From Bacteroidia bacterium (GTDB lineage Bacteria > Bacteroidota > Bacteroidia > Bacteroidales > Azobacteroidaceae): 6,247 nt of DNA. Shown in pieces: positions 1 through 6,131 of this stretch. The first letter of the stretch is position 1. Every line of letters starts with the position of its first letter. The notes under the pieces are model-generated. The model was not told where the DNA came from. It was given only the letters and a program-made list of their open reading frames with translations, and ran no database searches. The stretch spans positions 1-6,247 of the forward strand of contig BNTW01000116.1 of assembly GCA_025996895.1 (NCBI GenBank), in the 5' to 3' direction. A program made the translations under genes and the position numbers.

Positions 1-300
1 GTGAAACAACACTTTGGCATCTCTCATGGAAAAAGGGAGTTCCCTTTTTGTTTCATCCTTTAGTTGGATAACTTTAGCAATATTTACCGTAGTTAATGCC
101 GTATTGAAATGAAAATCCAACTTGTTTCCGGATCTTGCCTGCGAATGTTCCAGTCCGGCGAATTGTTTGGCATCGCGAAACCCAAATTCCATTTGGAAAC
201 GCGTATGATAAATGTCAATGACATCTATCGGTGCTTGATTTATATCCGTTGAAAACCAGCCAATGCCATTAAAGGTAAAGAGGCTTTGGAAAAAACTATG
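1..300 (-). pseudogene. IS4-family DDE transposase, C-terminal remnant
   Basis: The minus-strand frame is open from the window edge up to a stop at 331-333. It reads like the C-terminal part of an IS4-type transposase (DDE_Tnp_1 fold). The diagnostic Y-(2)-R-(3)-E-(6)-K signature is exact: Tyr codon 208-210, Arg 199-201, Glu 187-189 (the last acid of the DDE triad) and Lys 166-168, within the peptide IYHTRFQMEFGFRDAK. It is preceded by WFSTD and followed by QAR and KLDFHFNTAL, both typical of Bacteroidota members. IS4 transposases are usually around 400 residues, but only about 50 bases separate this fragment from the regulator gene, so the N-terminal half with the first two catalytic Asp residues is gone. 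Homology is convincing to about position 270; the upstream end is approximate. The C-terminus continues outside the window. No ATG suits it as an intact gene, so it is called a 5'-truncated remnant. Confidence 0.82.
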
Positions 301-347
301 AAAATTTACGATTGAAGTAATGTAACATTTTTAATGTGATGTTTTTT

Positions 348-1550
348 TTACGTCATTGTAAGCCGCTTACAATAGTCTTTTACCGACTTGTTTTCTACTG
401 ATTTGAACACGCGATAAAACGAACTGCAGTGTGTAAAGCCCGACATTTCGGCTATGTCGGTAATGGGTGTTTTGGCGTGTTGTTTGCTTTCGAGCAGTTT
501 TTTGGCGTATTCTACGCGGTATTTGTTTACAAAATCGGAAAAGGTGCATTGCATTTCCTGATTTATGGTGCGCGAAATATAGGTGCGGTTAGTGTGCAGG
601 CGGGCGGCAAGGTCCGAAATGCTGAGTTCGGGTTTGCGAAACAATTCTTCTTTTTCAAACAATTCAATAATCTGGTTCTGCATATTTTTGGGGGAAGCCA
701 AGCGTATTTTTTGGGGCTGTTCGTCGGCATTTTTTTTCGCGAGTTGTTCCGCCATTTTCTCCGCCTTGTCGCTTTGCACCATATCGCGCTCCAAATCGTC
801 AGCCGTAAAGTGCTGTTTGTAAGCCACATAACCAATCGAAAACAGCATCAAAGCGTGTCCAAACGAGGCTATCGCCAACATTGCGGTAGTTTGAATAAAA
901 GGTTTTCTGCCAATGGTGCAAAAAGTAATAGTAGCCAAAGCCACAAACAAAAAGCAATATTGCAACATGGCGATAGGTACCTGAATGTGGTCGTCGGGGT
1001 TAGAATAATATTCTGCCAATCGGTTGCGCACTTGGCGAATATGCCTTAAGCCAAACCACAAAGCATACACCGCATTAAAATCGAACAGCCAATAAATCAG
1101 TCGCTCGTTGAGGCACTGCCATTTTACCAAAGCCGACAACTCAAATCCTGCCTCGCCATACAAATCCGCGTGGCTGTAAGCGTTCAGTTCGGCAGGCGAC
1201 ATAAGGCAAAAACCTGTAATATTCCACAAAGCCATAATGATAGCAGGCAAAAACAGCGGGTTCAGCCTTAGTTTTCTTTGTGCTTTTGGCAAAGTGAGCG
1301 CACGCAGATATTGATAAAAAACAGGGTACAGAAACACCGTTGCCGTGCTGTAAATCGGGTCGTAGAGCGCGGTAAGCCTATAGTCGTGATACTGAAAAAT
1401 TGCCTGTCCCCACAAATGAACGCCAGCCACAAACATAAAAACGGTAAGCGGCAAACTCGCACGCGACCAATGACTGCGGTCGCAAAGCAAAATCACCACC
1501 CAAACAAAGCAGATTACTGACGGAGTTTGTGCCAAAAAACTATGTAACAT
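348..1550 (-). CDS. Membrane-bound AraC-family transcriptional regulator (7 TM + HTH)
   Basis: A one-component regulator, 400 aa from the ATG at 1550. The N-terminal half has seven hydrophobic segments near residues 5-23, 33-52, 66-85, 98-117, 150-170, 191-213 and 222-245. A charged, probably coiled-coil stretch (about 250-275, rich in K, E, D) follows, then an AraC/XylS DNA-binding domain at about 291-400 with two helix-turn-helix units: SISDLAARLHTNRTYISRTI and PITDIAEMSGFTHCSSFYRV. The second carries the conserved IAxxxGF...FxRxFK pattern of the family. With an odd number of helices, the N-terminus would face the periplasm and the DNA-binding domain the cytoplasm. A TTG at 1574 would add eight residues, but it lies inside the predicted -7 box, so the ATG is preferred. 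The gene is divergent from the secreted-protein operon, which it probably controls (inference). The ligand is unknown. Confidence 0.9.
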   Translation of the reverse strand: MLHSFLAQTPSVICFVWVVILLCDRSHWSRASLPLTVFMFVAGVHLWGQAIFQYHDYRLTALYDPIYSTATVFLYPVFYQYLRALTLPKAQRKLRLNPLFLPAIIMALWNITGFCLMSPAELNAYSHADLYGEAGFELSALVKWQCLNERLIYWLFDFNAVYALWFGLRHIRQVRNRLAEYYSNPDDHIQVPIAMLQYCFLFVALATITFCTIGRKPFIQTTAMLAIASFGHALMLFSIGYVAYKQHFTADDLERDMVQSDKAEKMAEQLAKKNADEQPQKIRLASPKNMQNQIIELFEKEELFRKPELSISDLAARLHTNRTYISRTINQEMQCTFSDFVNKYRVEYAKKLLESKQHAKTPITDIAEMSGFTHCSSFYRVFKSVENKSVKDYCKRLTMT

Positions 1551-1571
1551 TTTTTCTATTTTCTTTCGGTG

Positions 1572-1601
1572 CAAAATTATAAAAAAAACAAGAAATACAA
1601 C
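1572..1601 (-). promoter_or_regulatory. Promoter of the AraC-type regulator
   Basis: Read on the minus strand, TAATTTTG at 1579-1572 matches the Bacteroidota -7 consensus TAnnTTTG. A GTTG at 1601-1598 lies 18 bases upstream and serves as the -33 element. The expected transcription start is near 1565, giving a leader of only about 15 bases before the ATG at 1550. This placement is the main argument against the upstream TTG start. It is predicted from the consensus only. Confidence 0.6.
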
Positions 1602-1618
1602 ATTTCTCCCATTCTTGT
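1588..1618. repeat. Inverted repeat ACAAGAA / TTCTTGT
   Basis: Seven-base arms at 1588-1594 and 1612-1618 are perfectly complementary, with a 17-base spacer. The repeat spans the -33 element of the regulator promoter, so a protein bound here could control the regulator gene. The arms are short in AT-rich DNA, so chance is possible. Confidence 0.4.
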
Positions 1619-1638
1619 ATCACTAATTTATGTGATAC
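1617..1638. promoter_or_regulatory. Dyad GTATCAC-N8-GTGATAC, candidate operator
   Basis: Perfect seven-base arms at 1617-1623 and 1632-1638 around the 8-base spacer taatttat. The dyad sits between the two divergent promoters, just upstream of both -33 elements, where a dimeric activator could act on either. Its 22-bp span and 15-base centre-to-centre arm spacing would suit a dimeric helix-turn-helix protein. Which protein binds is unknown; the neighbouring AraC-type regulator is one candidate, though many AraC proteins prefer direct repeats. Confidence 0.5.
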
Positions 1639-1657
1639 CGCCTCACAATAATTCAGT

Positions 1658-1689
1658 ATTGCTATATGGCGATTTATACATTAACTTTG
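1658..1689 (+). promoter_or_regulatory. Promoter of the secreted-protein operon
   Basis: TAACTTTG at 1682-1689 is an exact TAnnTTTG -7 box, and ATTG at 1658-1661 lies 20 bases upstream as the -33 element. The predicted start is about 1695, which leaves an untranslated leader of roughly 140 bases before the ATG at 1836. No other exact TAnnTTTG box with a suitably spaced TTG was seen closer to that gene. Confidence 0.6.
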
Positions 1690-1709
1690 CTCTAATAATA
1701 CTCAAAAAA

Positions 1710-1751
1710 TACATTTATACGATTTGAGAATATATTTATACGATTTGAGAA
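1710..1751 (+). repeat. 21-bp tandem direct repeat in the operon leader
   Basis: Two adjoining 21-base copies, 1710-1730 and 1731-1751, differ at a single position (C at 1712, T at 1733). The core of each is ATTTATACGATTTGAGAA. The 8-base piece ATTTATAC occurs a third time at 1672-1679, inside the promoter spacer. The three copies start at 1672, 1713 and 1734, so they are 41 and 21 bases apart, close to four and two helical turns. Direct repeats on one helix face are the usual target layout of AraC-type proteins, so these are candidate operators for the divergent regulator. Both full copies lie downstream of the predicted transcription start, which would favour repression or an RNA-level role. 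Confidence 0.7.
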
Positions 1752-1835
1752 TTGCCTCCAAAGTCTTTTCAGTATTTTTATCCCCTGAAAATGCAAATCA
1801 TACATTAATTACATATTTTAATACAAAATTAAAAA

Positions 1836-4193
1836 ATGAAAACAGAAAAACTATTTTTAATTGGCTGTGTATTTGTCTGGATGGCAAATACCGTAAATGC
1901 TCAAAGCTATCAGGCAGGAGCAAGTTTGAATAATGAGAATACGAATTGGAGCGGCAAGACAGAGTTGCCTGTAGCCGGAGAGAAATTCACACAAGTGCTG
2001 TTTACTCAGCCCGATTACGAAAATCCGGCTCCATCGCTTGCTGAAATCAATGTTTACAACCCTGATTTCAGTTTGTTTAAAAAATTCCAATATACGCTAC
2101 CGGCGGAGTTCTACCTGTTTGTTCATCATGGAGGCGTTGAAATAGCTGAAAATAAAAAAAGTAACGGCGAAAAGGAATATTTTAGCATTTTCAATGTGGA
2201 AGGTCCATTTGAATTTGACGAAGAGAGCATACAAACGGTTTGGGATAAACTGCATATCCTCAACGAAGCCAACGAGGTAATAGGCGCTTACGAAACTTCA
2301 TGGATGGGTTATAAGGTTTTTTACAACGACGGCAAACCCAAATTGGCGACTCAAATTCAGAGTTGGGGTGATACTATCTTTAGCGAGAACGGCTGGTGGA
2401 GAGATGGCAACCTACAAACGGGTCATATCTACGACGTTGCCACCGGACAAGAGGAGAAAGTCTTCCCCACCGGCACTGAAATATCTGGCATTTATACCAT
2501 TGATGGAGAAGAGCGCATTACTACGCAGAGTAATAATCTCAGATTATATTATCAAGGTCAGATTTCTGCGAGGGAACAAGCGCTTAAAATGACCATCTAT
2601 AATAAGGATTATTCGGTGTATAAAACATTGGATGGAAATTTTACTATTCCCGAAAAAACTAATAATTTAGGGTATAATGCAGCCCATTCATACAAACCGA
2701 TTGGCGGAGGAAATAAGTTGTATTATACACATTTTATTAATTATTTAATAATTGAAAATTACCAGCAGGTAGGAAGTGATGAGATATCGTATTTGGTTGA
2801 CGAGAACGGCAATTTAATTAAAGAGAAGAAAGGGAGGAATCTTTATTATGAATTGAATGGCGCGGTATATCTTCCATCCCAACAAAAAGATTATATTCTT
2901 GGCTACGACAGCATTTATTCCTTGCCTGATTTGACAGCCGTAACCGCTTATACCCAAGTATTGAAAGACGATGCGCAAAACATCAAAATCGTCCGGAAAG
3001 AAGCAAACGGAACGATTACCATTCTCAACGACGATTTTTCTGTTTATAAAACCGTAACACCGCCGGAAAATTGGACATTCGTGAACGCATTTCGTAACAA
3101 TATTACTAAAAGCGGAACGATTGAATTGGCTTTTTTTAAAGCAGAAGTCGGAGAAAAAGGCTTGTTGATTCTCACGGAAACAGGCGCTACACTTGTCGAA
3201 ATTCCGGATTTCGAAAGCCCGGAATATTACGACTCTTATTCCAATATTATTGCCCTGCACGCATCGGGAGAAAAGTACGGACGATTGGTTGATAATGCCA
3301 CTACTTTGTTTTCTCGCACAAACAACCTAACCGTTAATCCTAAGGTAAACGCTCAAGAAGCCAACGTTGATATTCAACTCTACAGGCAAACCGACAACGG
3401 ATTGGTGTTGGATACTACAAAAACCGCTGCTAATGGAACCGCTGTTTTCTCCGCAGGCGAAGGCACTTATTACCTGAAAGCGATAGGCGAAACCGTAAAC
3501 GCAACAAACACCTATTATCCATCCGCATTGACATGGGAAGATGCTACAGCAGTCGTGTTCAGTACCGATAATGCGGAACAATACAATCTGGCGCTTAACG
3601 CTTTACCGCTCGCGTTGCCCACCACCAACACCGGATCCGTCAGCGGAACGGTTACGCAAAACTTCGTTCATTCGTCAAACCCGTTGCGAGCCGACAATCA
3701 GGATCTCTATCCATTGTATTTGGTTAATCGATCAAACGGAACGCTCATTGCCGCCACCCAAAGCGGAGCAGACGGCGACTATAGTTTCGACCATTTGGCA
3801 GAAGGTAGTTATAATGTGTTGATTGATGTGCCGGGAAAACCCATCACATCGCTTAATGCCGTTACCCTGTCCTCCGGAAATATGAACTTGGGTAATATAA
3901 ACTACGAAATCACGGATACGGAAGTCATTGGAAGCCATCCGACCGGCATTGCACCGATAAGCCGGAATATCTCACTGACACTCTATCCCAATCCGGTTTC
4001 AGACTATCTCTATCTGCAGTCGGCAACGCCCATCGACAATGTAGAAATCTATTCGCTAACGGGGCAATTACTGAAACGTGAAACAGCCGTGAAAGAAAAA
4101 ATAGCCGTTTCAACATTGCCTGCCGGTGTATATATGGTTAAAGTACAGACAGGTAACGAAGTTTTGAGCAGTAAGATTGTAGTAAAGAAATAA
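1836..4193 (+). CDS. Secreted protein with T9SS type A C-terminal sorting domain
   Basis: A 785-aa protein of unknown function, exported by Sec and then by the type IX system. Residues 1-22 form a signal peptide (KTEK, a hydrophobic core, then VNA before Gln23); Gln at +1 is common in Bacteroidota exports. Residues 23-500 match no family I know but repeat one motif three times: NVYNPDFSLF (72-81), TIYNKDYSVYKT (253-264) and TITILNDDFSVYKT (393-406). About 509-590 looks like a small beta-sandwich of carrier type, and 598-690 resembles a carboxypeptidase-regulatory-like domain (GSVSGTVT, DGDYSFDHLAEGSYNVLID). Residues 712-785 are the sorting domain: LYPNPVSDYLYL, VEIYSLTGQLL, LPAGVYMVKV and a terminal KIVVKK. 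The mature chain has no cysteine. It is the first gene of the operon, with an A-rich leader and no Shine-Dalgarno site. It is probably anchored at or released from the cell surface. Confidence 0.9.
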   Translation: MKTEKLFLIGCVFVWMANTVNAQSYQAGASLNNENTNWSGKTELPVAGEKFTQVLFTQPDYENPAPSLAEINVYNPDFSLFKKFQYTLPAEFYLFVHHGGVEIAENKKSNGEKEYFSIFNVEGPFEFDEESIQTVWDKLHILNEANEVIGAYETSWMGYKVFYNDGKPKLATQIQSWGDTIFSENGWWRDGNLQTGHIYDVATGQEEKVFPTGTEISGIYTIDGEERITTQSNNLRLYYQGQISAREQALKMTIYNKDYSVYKTLDGNFTIPEKTNNLGYNAAHSYKPIGGGNKLYYTHFINYLIIENYQQVGSDEISYLVDENGNLIKEKKGRNLYYELNGAVYLPSQQKDYILGYDSIYSLPDLTAVTAYTQVLKDDAQNIKIVRKEANGTITILNDDFSVYKTVTPPENWTFVNAFRNNITKSGTIELAFFKAEVGEKGLLILTETGATLVEIPDFESPEYYDSYSNIIALHASGEKYGRLVDNATTLFSRTNNLTVNPKVNAQEANVDIQLYRQTDNGLVLDTTKTAANGTAVFSAGEGTYYLKAIGETVNATNTYYPSALTWEDATAVVFSTDNAEQYNLALNALPLALPTTNTGSVSGTVTQNFVHSSNPLRADNQDLYPLYLVNRSNGTLIAATQSGADGDYSFDHLAEGSYNVLIDVPGKPITSLNAVTLSSGNMNLGNINYEITDTEVIGSHPTGIAPISRNISLTLYPNPVSDYLYLQSATPIDNVEIYSLTGQLLKRETAVKEKIAVSTLPAGVYMVKVQTGNEVLSSKIVVKK

Positions 4194-4209
4194 GTAACAA
4201 AAGGAAACC

Positions 4210-4233
4210 AACAAGGGGGCATGCCCCCTTGTT
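4210..4233. repeat. Perfect 24-bp GC-rich palindrome (intercistronic hairpin)
   Basis: The arms AACAAGGGGGCA and TGCCCCCTTGTT are fully complementary. As RNA this gives a 10-bp stem (AACAAGGGGG) with a CATG tetraloop. It lies 16 bases after the stop of the T9SS protein gene and 18 bases before the next ATG. No T-run follows on either strand, so it is not a standard intrinsic terminator. An mRNA-stabilising or processing hairpin that lowers expression of the downstream lipoproteins is a reasonable alternative (inference). Confidence 0.75.
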
Positions 4234-4251
4234 AGAAAACGCAATACGAAA

Positions 4252-5559
4252 ATGAATCTAAAAAAATTAGCAGGAATAGCCGCTTTCGCCATGTTATTCG
4301 TAATAGGCGGCTGCGAAAATGAGGCACCGGAAGATACGGATAACTCGAATAATCCCAATGGGGAAGTTGTATCCGTAACATCGGTAGAGATAATGTTTGA
4401 TAAGCAAACACTCACTGTCGAAGAGAAGCAAACGCTCACTGCCTCGGTGAAGCCCGATAATGCCACAAACAAAAATGTTAAATGGTCATCGTCCGATGGC
4501 ACCAAAGTTTCCGTTGACGAGAAAACAGGCGAGGTAATCGCTCTAAGCGAAGGCTCTGCCGACATCACGGTTACAACCGAAGATGGAGGTAAAAAGGCAA
4601 CTGTAACAATTTCGGTGGAAAAACAAGTCGTTGCTGACGACTATGAGGTTTATGTAGTCGGGCAAGAATTGGCTTCATCCATCTCTTACGCCCGTTTGTG
4701 GAAAAACGGCGTACTGCAACCAGTGCCGCAAACAGGCGACTATGCTATAGCTACTGCCGTTTTCGTACATAACAACGATGTATTTGTGGGAGGTTACGAA
4801 GTGGGAGTCGGCGGATCGTTTCCTCGTTTATGGAAAAACGGCGTGCAGCAAGATGTTTTGAAGGGAGTGAGCAAGGTCGGTATTTCTTCTGTTTACGTGT
4901 CGGGCAACGATGTATATTTGGCAGGTACTGAGGATACAGGATCCAATAAGATTGCCCGTTTGTGGAAAAACGACCAAGAGCAAAGTTTGGAACAAAGCGG
5001 TTCTGCTGGGGCGGCTTCCGTATTCGTATCAGGTAACGACGTCTATGTAGCCGGTTCTGAAAGCCAATCTGCCCGTTTGTGGAAAAATGGTGTGCAGCAA
5101 TCGTTGGATAGTCAAACAGCTTATGCCAGAGCCTATTCCGTATTTGTATCGGGCAACGATGTATATGTGGCAGGTACAATAGCTATTTATAACGCTGCTC
5201 TCTGCTTGTGGAAAAACGGTGTGGGAACACTATTAACCGATGGACAATCAGATGTGCAAGCCAATTCCGTTTTCGTTTCGGGCAACGATGTTTACATAGC
5301 CGGTTCTGAGAATAACGGCTCAAAAAATACGGCTTGTCTGTGGAAAAACGGGGTAGTGCAAACCTTGGCGCAAACAGGCAACCAAGCCAACGCTAAAGCG
5401 GTTTACGTGCAAGGCGACAATGTATATGTGGCAGGAGATGAAATTTCCGGAAGGAATACCATGGCTCGTCTGTGGAAAAATGGCGTGTTGCAAAATCTGC
5501 AATTAGAACCAACGGGGTCGTCCGGTGCACATGCTTTATTTGTGAAAATGAAAAATTAA
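4252..5559 (+). CDS. BIG2-domain lipoprotein with seven-repeat beta-propeller
   Basis: A 435-aa surface or periplasmic lipoprotein of unknown ligand. The signal peptide ends in a lipobox (VIGGC, Cys21) and is followed by an acidic, Asn-rich linker (about 22-39), as in lipoproteins passed to the outer membrane or surface. Residues 41-123 are a bacterial Ig-like BIG2 domain (TLTVEEKQTLTASVKPDNAT, KVSVDEKTGEV). Residues 131-435 hold seven repeats of 39-44 aa, each with a strand like VFVSGNDVYVAG followed by ARLWKNGV. The repeat Trp residues are 150, 194, 238, 277, 320, 364 and 408. Repeat 1 lacks its leading strand and the chain ends with LFVKMKN, which would complete it, as in the ring closure of seven-bladed propellers. 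Start: ATG at 4252, no clear Shine-Dalgarno. It follows the T9SS gene by 58 bases and is probably in the same operon. Such propellers usually bind ligands; no catalytic motif is visible. Confidence 0.88.
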   Translation: MNLKKLAGIAAFAMLFVIGGCENEAPEDTDNSNNPNGEVVSVTSVEIMFDKQTLTVEEKQTLTASVKPDNATNKNVKWSSSDGTKVSVDEKTGEVIALSEGSADITVTTEDGGKKATVTISVEKQVVADDYEVYVVGQELASSISYARLWKNGVLQPVPQTGDYAIATAVFVHNNDVFVGGYEVGVGGSFPRLWKNGVQQDVLKGVSKVGISSVYVSGNDVYLAGTEDTGSNKIARLWKNDQEQSLEQSGSAGAASVFVSGNDVYVAGSESQSARLWKNGVQQSLDSQTAYARAYSVFVSGNDVYVAGTIAIYNAALCLWKNGVGTLLTDGQSDVQANSVFVSGNDVYIAGSENNGSKNTACLWKNGVVQTLAQTGNQANAKAVYVQGDNVYVAGDEISGRNTMARLWKNGVLQNLQLEPTGSSGAHALFVKMKN

Positions 5560-5561
5560 AC

Positions 5562-5565
5562 AGGA
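5562..5565 (+). promoter_or_regulatory. Ribosome binding site AGGA
   Basis: AGGA lies six bases before the ATG at 5572, inside the 12-base gap after the stop of the propeller lipoprotein. It is unusual here, since the two upstream operon genes have no such site, and it supports the ATG at 5572 as the true start and translation from a shared message. Confidence 0.55.
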
Positions 5566-5571
5566 ACGAAT

Positions 5572-6090
5572 ATGAATAGAGGATACAAAATATGGACAAG
5601 AATTGCCGCTTTCGCACTGCTATTTGCCATATCAAGTTGCGAACTCATAGATGAGACGGAAACGATACCGGTAACTTCGGTAGAAGTATCTTCGAGCACA
5701 TTACAGTTGACCGTAGGCGATGTGCAGACGCTGACCGCCACCGTGAAACCCGACAATGCCACCAACCCCAAAGTGGCTTGGTCATCGTCTGATGACACAA
5801 AAGTTTCGGTTAATACCGAAACAGGCGAGATAACTGCCATTGCCGAAGGCATTGCCAACATCATCGCTACAACTGAAGACGGCGGTAAAACGGCAAAGTG
5901 CCAAGTAATAGTAAGTGACATTCCCTCGGCAGGAATATCGTTAAGCCAAACGGAAACAATTACCGATTTGTCGGGTCGCGAACTAATGATTGTAACGACT
6001 AAAACCGAAAACATCAACATCGGCGTGTTGCCCGCAGGCGTATATTTGGTAAAAGCAGGAAATCGGGTTACTAAATTAATAAAGAAGTAA
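5572..6090 (+). CDS. Small BIG2 lipoprotein with shortened T9SS-like C-terminus
   Basis: A 172-aa lipoprotein of unknown function. The signal peptide ends in a lipobox (AISSC, Cys23), followed by acidic residues (ELIDETE). Residues 33-115 are a BIG2 Ig-like domain (TLQLTVGDVQTLTATVKPDN, KVSVNTETGEITAI) closely similar to that of the preceding gene. The signal peptides also match (IAAFALLFAI against IAAFAMLFVI), so the two genes look like tandem duplicates up to the end of the BIG2 domain. Here the propeller is absent. Residues 124-172 instead resemble the last two thirds of a T9SS type A sorting domain (ITDLSGREL, INIGVLPAGVYLVKAGNRVT, terminal IKK), without the leading YPNP strand that marks intact domains. 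Whether this tail still directs type IX export is unclear. It starts 12 bases after the upstream gene, behind an AGGA site. Confidence 0.85.
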   Translation: MNRGYKIWTRIAAFALLFAISSCELIDETETIPVTSVEVSSSTLQLTVGDVQTLTATVKPDNATNPKVAWSSSDDTKVSVNTETGEITAIAEGIANIIATTEDGGKTAKCQVIVSDIPSAGISLSQTETITDLSGRELMIVTTKTENINIGVLPAGVYLVKAGNRVTKLIKK

Positions 6091-6110
6091 TTGTCTGAAT
6101 TTGTCTGAAT
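6091..6110 (+). repeat. 10-bp tandem repeat TTGTCTGAAT x2
   Basis: Two exact adjacent copies begin directly after the stop codon of the small lipoprotein gene, followed by CAGAATTATGG. The second copy and the next bases form the small dyad TCTGA-A-TCAGA (6104-6114). From memory, TTGTCTGAATCAGRATT-like strings recur between genes in many Bacteroidota genomes, so this may belong to a dispersed intergenic repeat; that is recall, not a search result. No terminator with a T-run is visible here. Confidence 0.6.
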
Positions 6111-6131
6111 CAGAATTATGGATAATGTCTT

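Noticed and set aside
30..49. Inverted repeat AAAAAGGGA-GT-TCCCTTTTT
   Set aside because: It lies within the transposase reading frame far from any gene end, so it is probably a coding coincidence and not a terminator.
429..1049. Plus-strand ORF of 206 codons antisense to the regulator
   Set aside because: It lies wholly within the AraC-type gene, which has clear domain matches. Its translation shows no recognisable domain and is rich in Phe, Gly and His as expected of a shadow frame.
1851..1868. Lipobox-like LIGC at residues 8-11 of the T9SS protein
   Set aside because: The cysteine comes too early and the hydrophobic core continues past it to a normal VNA cleavage site, so this is a type I signal peptide.
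1724..1933. Small plus-strand ORF starting in the tandem repeat
   Set aside because: It overlaps the signal-peptide start of the T9SS protein in another frame and has no domain; the A-rich leader and clean signal peptide support 1836 instead.
2814..3260. Minus-strand ORF of 148 codons inside the T9SS protein gene
   Set aside because: Antisense shadow without start context, promoter or recognisable domain.
4110..4568. Minus-strand ORF of 152 codons across the gene junction
   Set aside because: It is antisense to the sorting domain, the palindrome and the BIG2 domain. The similar Ser/Thr/Val-rich shadow at 5556-6020 arises from the antisense of the paralogous BIG2 domain.
4700..5510. Regularly spaced repeats resembling an array
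   Set aside because: The roughly 130-base periodicity is imperfect, in frame and explained by propeller blades; there are no identical repeats with unique spacers, so not CRISPR.
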